A DNA stretch of 64,000 nt, taken from contig NZ_BCYR01000005.1 of assembly GCF_001598295.1 (NCBI RefSeq), forward strand, positions 186,001-250,000. Reading direction: 5' to 3'. This stretch comes from Klebsiella ornithinolytica NBRC 105727 = ATCC 31898 (GTDB taxonomy: Bacteria; Pseudomonadota; Gammaproteobacteria; Enterobacterales; Enterobacteriaceae). Of the stretch, positions 38,343-47,311 are shown one piece after another (positions within the stretch are counted from its first letter, which is position 1; every line of letters begins with the position of its first letter). A model generated the notes under the pieces. It worked only from the letters and a program-made list of their open reading frames with translations. It ran no database searches and was not told the DNA's origin. Position numbers and translations under genes: made by a program.

Positions 38343-39206
38343 TTATCCGGATTTGCCGGGGACCACATACGCGCCAGAGTCGATCAGATAACGCTCGGCG
38401 CTCTCGATTTTGCTGACCGCCTCGTTGCCGTGACGCGCCACCAGCATCGCCAGCAGGCATTCCGCCAGCCCCATCCCGGAGACGACCGACGGGAAAAATG
38501 AAGGGCTGTCAATTGAAAACAACAATGTACACTCCGCAGCCTGAGCTAAAGGGGAGACCGGTGAGTCGGTGATGGCGATAATGCGAGCACCAGCCCGCTG
38601 TGCCGCATGCAGGACATCCAGGGACTCTCGTGAATAGGGGGCAAAACTGGTGAGCAGAACACAATCGCGAGCGGTTAGTTCACGGGTAAACACTTCAATG
38701 TTGCTTGCCAGGCCATCAATCAATGACACCCGACGGTTGAATAAGCGGTAGACGTAATACAACGACCAGGCAATCGGGAAGCTGGCGCGAAACCCGCAGA
38801 TATAGACGTTGTCCGCCTCATCCAGCAGCGTGACGGCTCGCGGCATCGCCTGCTGATTTTCACTCCCGGTGAAGACCAGATTCGCCTGATGCGCCTGAAA
38901 GACTTCCTCATACAGATTCGATTGCGTATCTTTGGCAACGAGCTTTTTTGCTTTAGATACATATGTATCATTGCGTAAGCCGAGATCGTCAATAAAGGCA
39001 TCTTTCAGCTCTCCCCAGCCGCTAAATCCGAGACGCTGCGCCAGACGCAGCAGCGTGGCGGGCTTCACCCCGGCTTGTGCCGCGAACGCTCGCATAGATT
39101 GCACAACCAGTATATTCACGTTTTGCAGACAGAACTCCGCAGCCCGCTGTAACTCAGGGGAAAGTGTACTGAACTGACTGACAATATTTTCTTGTGGATT
39201 CATCAT
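38343..39206 (-). CDS. RpiR/MurR-family transcriptional regulator
   Basis: 287 residues from the ATG at 39206, which has GGTGA five bases upstream; a GTG at 39215 is possible. The N-terminal HTH_6 domain is at about 5-80 (AFAAQAGVKPATLLRLAQRLGFSGW is the DNA-binding helix pair), followed by a SIS phosphosugar-type sensor domain (AVTLLDEADNVYICGFRASFP through SFAPYSRESLDVLHAAQRAGARIIAITDS). It very likely controls the downstream aminotransferase/transporter cluster on the same strand. Confidence 0.9.
   Translation of the reverse strand: MMNPQENIVSQFSTLSPELQRAAEFCLQNVNILVVQSMRAFAAQAGVKPATLLRLAQRLGFSGWGELKDAFIDDLGLRNDTYVSKAKKLVAKDTQSNLYEEVFQAHQANLVFTGSENQQAMPRAVTLLDEADNVYICGFRASFPIAWSLYYVYRLFNRRVSLIDGLASNIEVFTRELTARDCVLLTSFAPYSRESLDVLHAAQRAGARIIAITDSPVSPLAQAAECTLLFSIDSPSFFPSVVSGMGLAECLLAMLVARHGNEAVSKIESAERYLIDSGAYVVPGKSG
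38956..38969. promoter_or_regulatory. Perfect palindrome GATACATATGTATC inside the rpiR-type gene
   Basis: 14-bp perfect inverted repeat, 237 bases into the regulator's coding sequence, nearly identical to the element at 38297-38310. A looser relative (AAACACATTTGTG, about 39237-39250) lies just upstream of the regulator start. Candidate operator set for autoregulation. Confidence 0.35.
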
Positions 39207-39580
39207 GTTGGTCACCGGATTTCAGAAGCAAATATCTAAACACATTTGTGATTGAGACTCTACTCTCCGGGTTGCTCAGCCCTGCAACTCACCTACTTCG
39301 CCCGAGAAGCTGCACTCTGACCGCCGGCTATCCGCAGTGATGCTCCGGCACTTCGTCAGCCTTGCTGCCATGGGTTTGCTCGTCGACCATGAAGATGACT
39401 CATGTTGTAATGAAATTATGTCGCTTTCACTCCTCCAGGGACTCTGGCATAAAATATGCTCTATTAATCAGAGACAATATGATGATCGCTGAATGAAATA
39501 ACCAGATAAAAAGAAAGGATATGCTGGGATTCAGGGAATAACTTCAGTTTTCATATCAGAACTTAGGGTGCACCATCGCG
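39207..39580. other. Divergent promoter region between the RpiR regulator and mesX
   Basis: About 370 bases without a gene. It contains an inverted repeat GCATA-AAA-TATGC (39447-39459) near the mesX side and the looser operator-like AAACACATTTGTG near the regulator side. I looked for MetJ boxes (AGACGTCT tandem) and found none that are convincing. Confidence 0.45.
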
Positions 39581-40564
39581 ATGAATAAAGATTTTGCTTT
39601 TACTATTAAACGTAGTCGTTTTGACGCGCATTATAACCCCGCTGAAAATACGCGAATTACAACCAACTTCGCGAATCTGGCCAGAGGGGAAAATCGCGAG
39701 GAGAACTTGCGTAACACGCTGACGATGATTGACAATCGTTTTAATGCGCTGGCGTACTGGGATAACCCGAAAAGCGATCGTTATTCTGTTGAGCTTGAAA
39801 TTATTTCAGTTGAAATGACACTCACTGACCAGCACCGCAGCGGCAGCTTTCCGGTCATTGAGATATTAAAAACGAACATTCTCGATAAAAAAACGCACGA
39901 ACGTATTGACGGTCTCGCCGGGAATAATTTCTCCTCTTACGTACGCGATTATGATTTTAGCGTGCGACTGTTAGAGCATAACCAACAGCAATCCGCCTTT
40001 AGCATCCCGGATGGTTTTGGTGAATTACATGGAAATATCTTTAAACACTTCGTTAATTCAACGGTATACCAGCAGAACTTTAACAAACCGCCGGTAATCT
40101 GCCTTAGCGTATCGAGCAAAGACACCTATCAGCGCACGGGAAATCAGCATCCGGTACTGGGTATCGAATACCAGCAAAATGGCTCGTCGTTGACTGAACA
40201 ATATTTTTCCAGAATGGGATTAAAGGTTCGCTATTTTATGCCGCAGAATAGCGTTGCGCCGTTAGCATTTTATTTTTCTGGTGACTTGCTTAGTGATTAC
40301 ACTAATCTTGAGCTTATCAGTACCATCAGTACAATGGAGACGTTCCAGAAGATTTATCGGCCTGAAATTTATAATGCCAACGCCGCCGCAGGGCAATATT
40401 ATCAACCGAACCTGAATCACCAGGATCATTCATTAACTAAAATTGTTTATGATCGGGAAGAACGCAGCCAACTGGCGATTGAACAGGGAAAATTTACTGA
40501 AGAGCATTTTATCAAGCCTTACCAGAATATTCTTGAGAAATGGTCTGCTGGCTACGCGCTTTAA
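39581..40564 (+). CDS. mesX: DUF1852 protein MesX, partner of methionine synthase MesD
   Basis: 327-residue DUF1852 protein (start MNKDFAFTIKRSRFDAHYNP; EYQQNGSSLTEQYFSRMGLKVRYFMPQ near residue 200). DUF1852 proteins were reported as MesX, needed together with oxygen for the folate-independent methionine synthase MesD. The gene next door is exactly such a MetE-like core, 27 bases downstream on the same strand, which supports the assignment. Function is known from the family, not seen directly in the sequence. Confidence 0.85.
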   Translation: MNKDFAFTIKRSRFDAHYNPAENTRITTNFANLARGENREENLRNTLTMIDNRFNALAYWDNPKSDRYSVELEIISVEMTLTDQHRSGSFPVIEILKTNILDKKTHERIDGLAGNNFSSYVRDYDFSVRLLEHNQQQSAFSIPDGFGELHGNIFKHFVNSTVYQQNFNKPPVICLSVSSKDTYQRTGNQHPVLGIEYQQNGSSLTEQYFSRMGLKVRYFMPQNSVAPLAFYFSGDLLSDYTNLELISTISTMETFQKIYRPEIYNANAAAGQYYQPNLNHQDHSLTKIVYDREERSQLAIEQGKFTEEHFIKPYQNILEKWSAGYAL

Positions 40565-40591
40565 TTTACCGAACATACAAGGTTTTCTATT

Positions 40592-41623
40592 ATGAAAAAA
40601 TTATTACCCACGTCGACGGCTGGCAGCTTACCTAAACCTTCCTGGCTGGCAGAGCCTGAGAAACTATGGTCTCCGTGGAAATTACACGACCAGGAATTAA
40701 TTGAAGGGAAAAAAGATGCGCTAAGCTTGTCGCTGTATGATCAGTTACGCGCAGGAATTGACATTGTCAGCGATGGCGAACAAACGCGCCAGCACTTTGT
40801 CACCACCTTTATTGAGCATCTCAGCGGCGTCGATTTTGAGAAACGCGAGGTGGTGAAAATTCGCAATCGCTATGAGGCGAGCGTGCCGACGGTCGTGGGT
40901 GAAGTGGCGCGTCAGAAGCCCGTTTTCGTTGAAGATGCCCGGTTTTTACGTCAGCTGACCAGACAACCTATTAAATGGGCTCTGCCAGGACCGATGACGA
41001 TGATCGATACCCTCTATGATAACCACTATAAAAGCCGTGAAAAGCTGGCCTGGGAATTCGCCAAAATTCTCAATCAGGAAGCGAAAGAATTAGAGGCGGC
41101 GGGTGTCGATATTATCCAGTTTGATGAACCGGCATTTAATGTCTTTTTTGATGAGGTGAATGACTGGGGGATCGCCGCGTTAGAAAGAGCCATTGAAGGA
41201 CTAAAATGTGAAACGGCGGTACATATCTGCTATGGATATGGCATCAAAGCCAATACTGACTGGAAAAAGACGCTGGGATCAGAGTGGCGCCAGTATGAAG
41301 AGGCGTTCCCAAGGCTGCAAACATCGAATATCGATATCATCTCGCTGGAGTGTCATAACTCGCGTGTCCCCATGGATCTGCTGGAGCTGATTCGCGGCAA
41401 AAAGGTGATGGTGGGAGCGATTGACGTGGCAACCCAGGCGATTGAGACGCCGGAAGAGGTCGCCGGTACGCTACGTAAAGCGCTTGAGTTTGTCGATGCC
41501 GATAAGCTTTATCCTTCGACCAACTGCGGGATGGCGCCCCTGTCTCGTCAGGTCGCCAGAGGCAAGCTCAATGCGCTAAGTGCCGGCGCAGAGATCGTCC
41601 GCAAGGAGCTGCTGGCGAAATAA
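40592..41623 (+). CDS. mesD: Folate-independent methionine synthase MesD (MetE C-terminal-like)
   Basis: 343 residues corresponding only to the catalytic C-terminal half of MetE; the folate-binding N-terminal half is missing. Zinc ligands are in place: His and Cys in VHICYGYG, Glu in ISLECHNSR, Cys in STNCGMAPL. The start TAGSLPKPSWL and FDEPAFNVFF are core-MetE features. It methylates homocysteine to methionine with a methyl donor other than methyl-tetrahydrofolate. It forms an operon with mesX. Confidence 0.87.
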   Translation: MKKLLPTSTAGSLPKPSWLAEPEKLWSPWKLHDQELIEGKKDALSLSLYDQLRAGIDIVSDGEQTRQHFVTTFIEHLSGVDFEKREVVKIRNRYEASVPTVVGEVARQKPVFVEDARFLRQLTRQPIKWALPGPMTMIDTLYDNHYKSREKLAWEFAKILNQEAKELEAAGVDIIQFDEPAFNVFFDEVNDWGIAALERAIEGLKCETAVHICYGYGIKANTDWKKTLGSEWRQYEEAFPRLQTSNIDIISLECHNSRVPMDLLELIRGKKVMVGAIDVATQAIETPEEVAGTLRKALEFVDADKLYPSTNCGMAPLSRQVARGKLNALSAGAEIVRKELLAK

Positions 41624-41795
41624 CGCTGGCGGAGCCAGCGCGCTGAAAGAAAGTCCGGGTCAGGCGTTCGGATCGCTATCCCCCTGGCCGGACCGAACAG
41701 CGCGCAATACGACCGCACAGAAAGCCTGAGGTGCCGTGCGTTCATCTCTCCCTTTAACCGCCGTGCAGCCCGTCGGAACGCTGTCTCCGCGGGCG

Positions 41796-42272
41796 TTAAT
41801 CGGATAACGTCTTACTCATATTGATTCCCGTCACCCAAAAGCCGGTGGACTCGTAGACGTGGCGGGCGCGTTGGTTATCTCCGGCCACGCGAAGTCGAAT
41901 CTGTTCGATCCCCTGGTCCCGCATCTCCCGCTCAAAAGCGCGTAGCGCCTGCGTGCCCAGCCCCTGCCCCTGACAGGCGTTGAAGATATAAAAATCAAAG
42001 ATGAACACGGTTCGCGCGGCGGTATCGGGTTTGTACCAGAGGTAGCCGACGTGCTCGTCGCGATTGTCTGATTGGCTAAAAAGAGACAGCAAAACCTGCC
42101 CGGGGGTATTCACCCCCTCAGGAAGATCCTCGGCGATTTCACGCGTCGCTTTTGTCAGTGAATCCTCTGCGCTAAGCCGATAGTTGGCGGCAATTTCACG
42201 CGCATAATCCGTAATAAAGTATTCCAGATATGCCGGATATTCTTCTTCGCGCATGGGGCGGAACATCATCAT
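41796..42272 (-). CDS. GNAT family N-acetyltransferase
   Basis: 158 residues from ATG 42272, which has AAAGGA seven bases upstream; the longer frame to 42323 lacks a site. GNAT fold with the acetyl-CoA pyrophosphate loop ACQGQGLGTQALRAFEREM and the C-terminal RLRVAGDNQRARHVYESTGFWVTG. The FRPMREEEYPAYLEYF N-terminus is typical of acetyltransferases acting on small amines or peptides. Substrate unknown. Confidence 0.87.
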   Translation of the reverse strand: MMMFRPMREEEYPAYLEYFITDYAREIAANYRLSAEDSLTKATREIAEDLPEGVNTPGQVLLSLFSQSDNRDEHVGYLWYKPDTAARTVFIFDFYIFNACQGQGLGTQALRAFEREMRDQGIEQIRLRVAGDNQRARHVYESTGFWVTGINMSKTLSD

Positions 42273-42377
42273 TGATTCATCCTTTGAGGGGGCGATATTT
42301 TCGCAGCGAGACGATGCATTCATCCCTTTTCATTGACGCGGCTATCCACAGCGACAGATGACGAGCGGCAAGGCCAG

Positions 42378-42917
42378 CTACCACATTAAATCATCAGGTA
42401 CTTTGAAGTCAGCATACGGATCGTCTTCATCCTGCTCTTCCTGACTGAGCGCGCTGTGTAACACAATGCTGTCCGCATCGCGCTGCGCAATCTTATCTGC
42501 GACGTTAGCCGGAATAATCGCGTATACGCTCTCGCCGCTGCTGTCTGGCACCAGACGCGCGATCGCCAGACGGCCGCTAATCAGTTGAGCCTGAATCAGC
42601 TTATCGACAAAAATTTTCTTGATGAGGTTGTTGTCGGTAAAGTTAAAGCCAATGTCGCCTTTTGCCGGAACAATCCGGTTCATTTCAATAAGCTGCTTCA
42701 CCTGGGCTTTATATTCTTTGGCTAAAGCGGCCTGCTTTTGCTGTTCACCCAGCTGCTTATCACGCTCGAGCTGCGCTTTTTTGTTTTCTTCCACCGCTTC
42801 TCGCGCTTCACGTGCCTGAACCCGTGATTTTTTGGCCGTTCTTTGCACTTTAGCGACCTTTTTGCTGGTCACTAACCCGGCTTTCAGCAGCTGCTCTTGT
42901 AAGGTGAGTTTTGTCAT
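42378..42917 (-). CDS. yaiL: DUF2058 nucleic-acid-associated protein YaiL
   Basis: 179 residues, the same length as E. coli YaiL. The N-terminal 80 residues are very basic and coiled-coil (KKVAKVQRTAKKSRVQAREAREAVEE), likely RNA or ribosome contacting. The C-terminal half (KGDIGFNFTDNNLIKKIFVDKL) is the DUF2058 core, ending DPYADFKVPDDLMW. In E. coli yaiL is at another map position, so this is a rearranged neighbourhood. Confidence 0.92.
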   Translation of the reverse strand: MTKLTLQEQLLKAGLVTSKKVAKVQRTAKKSRVQAREAREAVEENKKAQLERDKQLGEQQKQAALAKEYKAQVKQLIEMNRIVPAKGDIGFNFTDNNLIKKIFVDKLIQAQLISGRLAIARLVPDSSGESVYAIIPANVADKIAQRDADSIVLHSALSQEEQDEDDPYADFKVPDDLMW

Positions 42918-43080
42918 TTCGTCTCTGAACCCGTTGAGAAATTTCTGCGATTATAGCGGGAATGTTGGCGGCTGTGCCAGATTGCATCGCCGGAAGGCGA
43001 GCTGGTTTATGGAAGACGGCGGCCTTACAGGTCGAGGGAAGCATGGCAGAATTCCATTTCGAAATGGGGCAAGGTCAAGG

Positions 43081-43270
43081 GTGATGCAGACGGAACGTTG
43101 CGCCGGTTCCGGTCTGAAAACCACTCTCAGGATATGCGTAAACATCCGCGACATGTCGGATTTAAAGACGTTGGAAACCAACATGGCGTCCGCAGGCTTT
43201 TACCCGATTCACCGACGGTATTACTGGACATGCGTCGGAAAAAGTCCGGGCCAGCAACGCTGTGTTCATT
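43081..43270. repeat. Dispersed repeat element, copy A
   Basis: Stretch resembling copy B at 46508-46630. Shared cores are GTTGCGCCG, GTAAACATCCG and a T-rich/AAC-ATG pattern, and in one frame the translations align (TTLRICVNIRDMSDLKTLETNMAS versus SAFRVFVNIRHISSLNAVELNMIS in pieces). Neither copy carries a complete gene. It may be an intergenic repeat family or the remnant of a small gene family. Confidence 0.45.
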
Positions 43271-43323
43271 AAGAAACAAACGAACACTCACCACTTGAGA
43301 GCATTACCTTCTGACAATCCTGG

Positions 43324-44868
43324 CTATTGGCTATGCCCACTGACCACGACTCTGTTTCGTCCTTGTCGTTTCGCTTGATATAACGCGGAATCAGCTTCCA
43401 TGAGAAGCCGCTCGTAGTCACCCTCATAATCTTTTAGCCCCGCCACACCGATCGAGACCGTAAGGTGTCCGGCCTCAGAGAACTCGGTATCCGATATGAC
43501 CTGGCGGATCCGTTCGGCTATCGCAGCAGACTCGGCGAGCGTGGTTTCCGCCAAAAGGATAACGAACTCCTCGCCCCCAAAGCGGCTGATAACATCCTCT
43601 TTTCGACATGTCAGTCTGAGCAAATCCGCGGTATGAACCAGCACGGTATCCCCCGCACTGTGCCCGAAACGATCGTTAATCGTTTTAAAATGATCGATAT
43701 CTACTGCGATTGCGCACTGATTTTTAAGGTTCTTGATATACGTTAATTGCTCATAGAAACCACGCCGGTTATATAAACCCGTCAAAGGATCTGTCATCGC
43801 CTCATCACTGAGCGCTGCAAATTGTGCAGAGACTAAACGAAAACGTTTTTCCATCGCATCTCTGAGTAAATACGCCTCCTGGTACCAGGCCCTGATCGAA
43901 GAGAGTTTCTCTGGCGACATGAGACTGTCATTGGCCTGAACCAGCCGCGCAAGCTGCTCCAGCGGTTTTGCGATACGGGAAGAAAGAAAAGCCACCCCTG
44001 TAGTAATAAAGAACAGTATCGCCAGCACCAGTCCGGAAATTTTCTTCACAGTATTGAGCAACATACTGGTGACGACCTCTGACGGCGTCGACACAATAAT
44101 ATTCCAGTCAGATTTCTTAAGACCCGCATAGCCAACCAAATAATCTCGTCCGACAAAAGAACCGTTTAAGTTGTTGCTCATATACGTTTTCAATTGCGGC
44201 GTGAGATTGACGGGCGAGCGGGTCATCGTGGGAACAGTATTGAATATAACCTTGCCATCGCGATCGACAATAGTGACAGAGACATTATCTTTATAAAAAT
44301 GAAGGCCAATAAGATCGCTGAGCATACTCTGTTTTTTCAGATAAATGCTGCCGCCGAGATACCCCAGATAGTGACCATCTGGCGAACGGAGTGGATGCGA
44401 GAGCATTATCATGTCATTTCCGGCAATCGACGTGAACGGACCAGAAATCAGTGGTTTTCGCGCAACCAGAGCAGCCTGGCTTGCTTCGGAATGTACTCTG
44501 ACGCCTGTCAGTGCGGGCAAGTAAGGTGACGTGGCAACAATCACCGCCTTCGCATCAACCACCCCAACCGAGTTAAATACCGCTGACCGGATCCGCAGAC
44601 GCTCGACCTCATCCCTGGCCACGGATGCATCGGTGCTCTGTAACTCAGACGCTGTCCAGGCTAATTCACGCTGGGCCATGGCCAGATATCGGTCTGTGGT
44701 ATCCGCAATTTTCATCGCGTAAGCCAGGTTGCTCTCACGGAGAGAATCTTCTATTTCTTTCTTTTGAAAGAAATAGATACCGGCAAGGAGAAGAATAGTT
44801 GTCAGGATAGCTCCTCCGGAGTAGAGCGCAATAAGCAGAGGGAGGAGAAACGGTTTTTTTTGAAACAT
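43324..44868 (-). CDS. Membrane diguanylate cyclase with Cache-type periplasmic sensor
   Basis: 514 residues. Transmembrane helix 1 (about 8-32), a periplasmic double-Cache-like sensor (35-270; ARKPLISGPFTSIAGNDMIMLSHPL and LVGYAGLKKSDWNIIV are typical), helix 2 (about 278-300), a short HAMP-like linker and a GGDEF domain. The active site is GGEEF and the I-site RKED lies five residues before it, so activity with product inhibition is expected. It could correspond functionally to E. coli DgcJ, but sequence order does not prove it. Confidence 0.9.
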   Translation of the reverse strand: MFQKKPFLLPLLIALYSGGAILTTILLLAGIYFFQKKEIEDSLRESNLAYAMKIADTTDRYLAMAQRELAWTASELQSTDASVARDEVERLRIRSAVFNSVGVVDAKAVIVATSPYLPALTGVRVHSEASQAALVARKPLISGPFTSIAGNDMIMLSHPLRSPDGHYLGYLGGSIYLKKQSMLSDLIGLHFYKDNVSVTIVDRDGKVIFNTVPTMTRSPVNLTPQLKTYMSNNLNGSFVGRDYLVGYAGLKKSDWNIIVSTPSEVVTSMLLNTVKKISGLVLAILFFITTGVAFLSSRIAKPLEQLARLVQANDSLMSPEKLSSIRAWYQEAYLLRDAMEKRFRLVSAQFAALSDEAMTDPLTGLYNRRGFYEQLTYIKNLKNQCAIAVDIDHFKTINDRFGHSAGDTVLVHTADLLRLTCRKEDVISRFGGEEFVILLAETTLAESAAIAERIRQVISDTEFSEAGHLTVSIGVAGLKDYEGDYERLLMEADSALYQAKRQGRNRVVVSGHSQ

Positions 44869-45379
44869 TTATCACCTGTATTTCAGAACATCCTGGCGAC
44901 CTGCCGTCAATTTTATCTTATGTAGCTGGCGCAGCCCTCTAAGGGCTTCCCTTCTGACAGGATTTTCATTGCTGCTGTTTTGCCGTCATAGACAACATTC
45001 ACGTGTTCATGTGGGGATGATAGCAAATACCTGAGCAGGTATTATCACTACTCTGTTTTCGCTCCACCTTATTGTTGATCATTGCGCCTTCCTGGTCATC
45101 AGCCGCAGCTTTTCAGGTGTCACTATTCTGTGTCGGTGTACCCGGTTTAATAAATTCCGGCATCACGGCATACGGCCAGGGTCAGCGAGATATGTTCAGA
45201 AACGTTATCGCCCTGGTTTCTGCGGATAGCCAGGTTTGTCACGATGAGTCCAGCATTCTCCCCCCACCAGGCCGGGATATTCAATGGGAGGTGGTCAACA
45301 AGATGGATCGCAGGGTCATCAGCGATAGCCAACAAAATATCCATGTTCACGACGCCCTGGGCGATAAGGGAGCAGAGGT
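44869..45379. other. Intergenic region with possible gene remnant
   Basis: 510 bases between the diguanylate cyclase start and the LysE-type gene. On the minus strand, 45147-45428 is open and holds plausible protein-like segments (GVVNMDILLAIADDPAIHLVDHLP, then GENAGLIVTNLAIR), but it overlaps the lysE-type gene end and has no start signal. Probably a decayed gene fragment; identity unknown. Confidence 0.35.
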
Positions 45380-46018
45380 TCAGATGTAAGGCTGCAGAGC
45401 GGAAATGATGAGGCCTGCAGCAAAACACATGAACACCACCCCACCGGTTTTATTGAGTTTACTGAAGAGATGACCGGAAGACATCTTCATCTTTACGGAG
45501 TGTGCGAAAAATCCGTAAAGCGAGTGGATGACGATCACCAAAAGACAGAAAATAGCCGAGAGTATCGAAAACTGGGGGGCAAATGGCTGCTGCGGGTTAA
45601 TGAACTGCGGGAACAGGGCCATAAAAAAGACGATGGCTTTAGGGTTCAGCAGAGAAACCAGCATCCCCTGGCGGAAGCTTTTACCGGTGGACGGCGCGAC
45701 ATCGCTTCCCGCTGTGGCCGCGTTATTGTTCATCGCCCGGGGTACTGAACGGAATAATTTGCTGCCGAGATAAATCAGGTAAGCGGCCCCGATGATTTTC
45801 ACTGCCAGCAGGGCCAGCCAGGAGGTGGTAATGATCGCCCCAATGCTGCTGGCCGCGACGATCGATATCACCCCCATTCCGGCGGCGACACCAATGATCC
45901 CGGCCATGGCATGGCGCAAGTTATAGTTGAGCGTGTTCGTCAGGGTGAACAAAACGCCCGGGCCGGGGCTGGCGATGGTCAGGCTGGCGATAAGAATATA
46001 AAAAGCGATTTGTTGCAT
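45380..46018 (-). CDS. LysE/RhtB-family amino acid exporter
   Basis: 212 residues from ATG 46018, with AGGA nine bases upstream; the longer frame to 46042 is rejected. Six transmembrane helices; the hallmark SPGPGVLFTLTNTL sits near residue 17, and LLNPKAIVFFMALFPQFI near 135 is the family's second signature. Related members export homoserine, threonine or leucine. The substrate is not predictable. Confidence 0.9.
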   Translation of the reverse strand: MQQIAFYILIASLTIASPGPGVLFTLTNTLNYNLRHAMAGIIGVAAGMGVISIVAASSIGAIITTSWLALLAVKIIGAAYLIYLGSKLFRSVPRAMNNNAATAGSDVAPSTGKSFRQGMLVSLLNPKAIVFFMALFPQFINPQQPFAPQFSILSAIFCLLVIVIHSLYGFFAHSVKMKMSSGHLFSKLNKTGGVVFMCFAAGLIISALQPYI

Positions 46019-46042
46019 GAGGATACATCCTGTCAGCTGCAA

Positions 46043-47311
46043 GGGCGCCTCTGCACCCCGGTAAGATCAGCGGGAATGATCCCGATATAGTGAGTCGACA
46101 AATACGGTGCTATCTGACAGGCACTCACTGGCAGCGTCAATTTCCCGCCGGATCCAGCCCCTTTTTTCAGAAGTATTCGTGATACAACAGAACAGTGAAT
46201 ACACTAAATTTTACTTTATAGTAACATTTTATTCTTGTCACAAAATTTTGCTGATACCTTAAAAATCAATTGATTAAATTTTATATCTTACAAATTTTGC
46301 CCTATTTGCTGCTACTTTAATCACATCGATGACGATGAAGTCTATTTCGGAACCAGCGATGATAAATATTCCGAATTTCATTCCCGTATTTTATGTTATT
46401 GACTCTTGCAGCCTGCAAAAAAATCACTGCCTTTAACTCCGGCAGAACGCTATTGCAGGAGGATGCTCTGCGTTTTCTCTGCGGCCTGCGCGATCGATGC
46501 GATCATGATGCGACAGACACAGCGTTGCGCCGCTTCGTTACGAGAAGCGCTTTCAGGGTGTTCGTAAACATCCGGCATATTTCGTCCTTAAATGCGGTAG
46601 AGCTCAACATGATTTCCCGCAGGAGTTGACCATACTCATTCAAGGCCTGACTGAGCATGCCGTCATTGGTTGAGGCTGGAACGCAGGGGAAGGATAATGA
46701 CCGCTAAACCGGTTGGCTTCGGATACATTGTATTACGGCTGAACTTTATGATAAGGCCGCCGCGAGCTGCCAATGACTTTTTTAATTTAAATCCCGATCG
46801 GTAAATAATTTATCTATTTCATAATTAATAATAACGTTGTGTCATTAAGCGCGTTGCCCCGAGAATGATAACTTTGCTTGCGGACGGTGCAGGAGCGCCA
46901 TGAATAACGGGTCAAATCCGCATTTTTTATGGCATCCATATTGCTTTATTTATTGCTCAGGCAATGGAGAGGCAATACCTATAGCGGACTGAGTGAAGGG
47001 ATAACGGATGGAAGCTCAAAAAATGCACACCGGAACCTTCGCGTTAAAAGAGACGCCCGCCGGCAACCGCTGCTCTTTGCTCTTCCCTGTCCACGCCATG
47101 CGATTTATGCTCAGGAGCTGCCGCTTGATTACGGCGAGTTTTATTGTCTGTCGGTGAACATATCGAGACATCACAGGAAGACGTTGCGGCTTATAAACGC
47201 AATGTGCGGGGAAAAGTTCCTCCCGGCATCAGCCTGGAACAGTTAATGCAGCATTTAACGGAGGATGCTTGCGCTTTACTTCCGTTCAGTTCATCCCTCC
47301 AGGAGGGCATC
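46043..47311. other. Decayed, AT-rich intergenic region
   Basis: About 1.27 kb without an intact gene. It contains repeat copy B (46508-46630) and, at about 47008-47310, two overlapping frames that would join with one frameshift near 47150 into one polypeptide (ending QLMQHLTEDACALLPFSSSLQEG), suggesting a pseudogene of unknown family directly upstream of the MFS gene. Confidence 0.45.
46508..46630. repeat. Dispersed repeat element, copy B
   Basis: Related to copy A at 43081-43270 in the same orientation, sharing GTTGCGCCG, GTAAACATCCG and the reading FVNIRHISSLNAVELNM. The copies are diverged (roughly two-thirds identity by eye). Confidence 0.45.

Noticed and set aside
39207..39580. MetJ boxes upstream of mesX
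   Set aside because: No tandem AGACGTCT-like octamers at acceptable match were found.
43324..44868. Calling the Cache-GGDEF gene yeaJ/dgcJ
   Set aside because: Domain type is similar but it lies 30 kb from the expected position, and I cannot confirm orthology by eye.
47144..47311. N-terminal 56-residue extension of the MFS protein
   Set aside because: The ATG at 47312 has a perfect AGGAGG, and the extension is hydrophilic remnant sequence.
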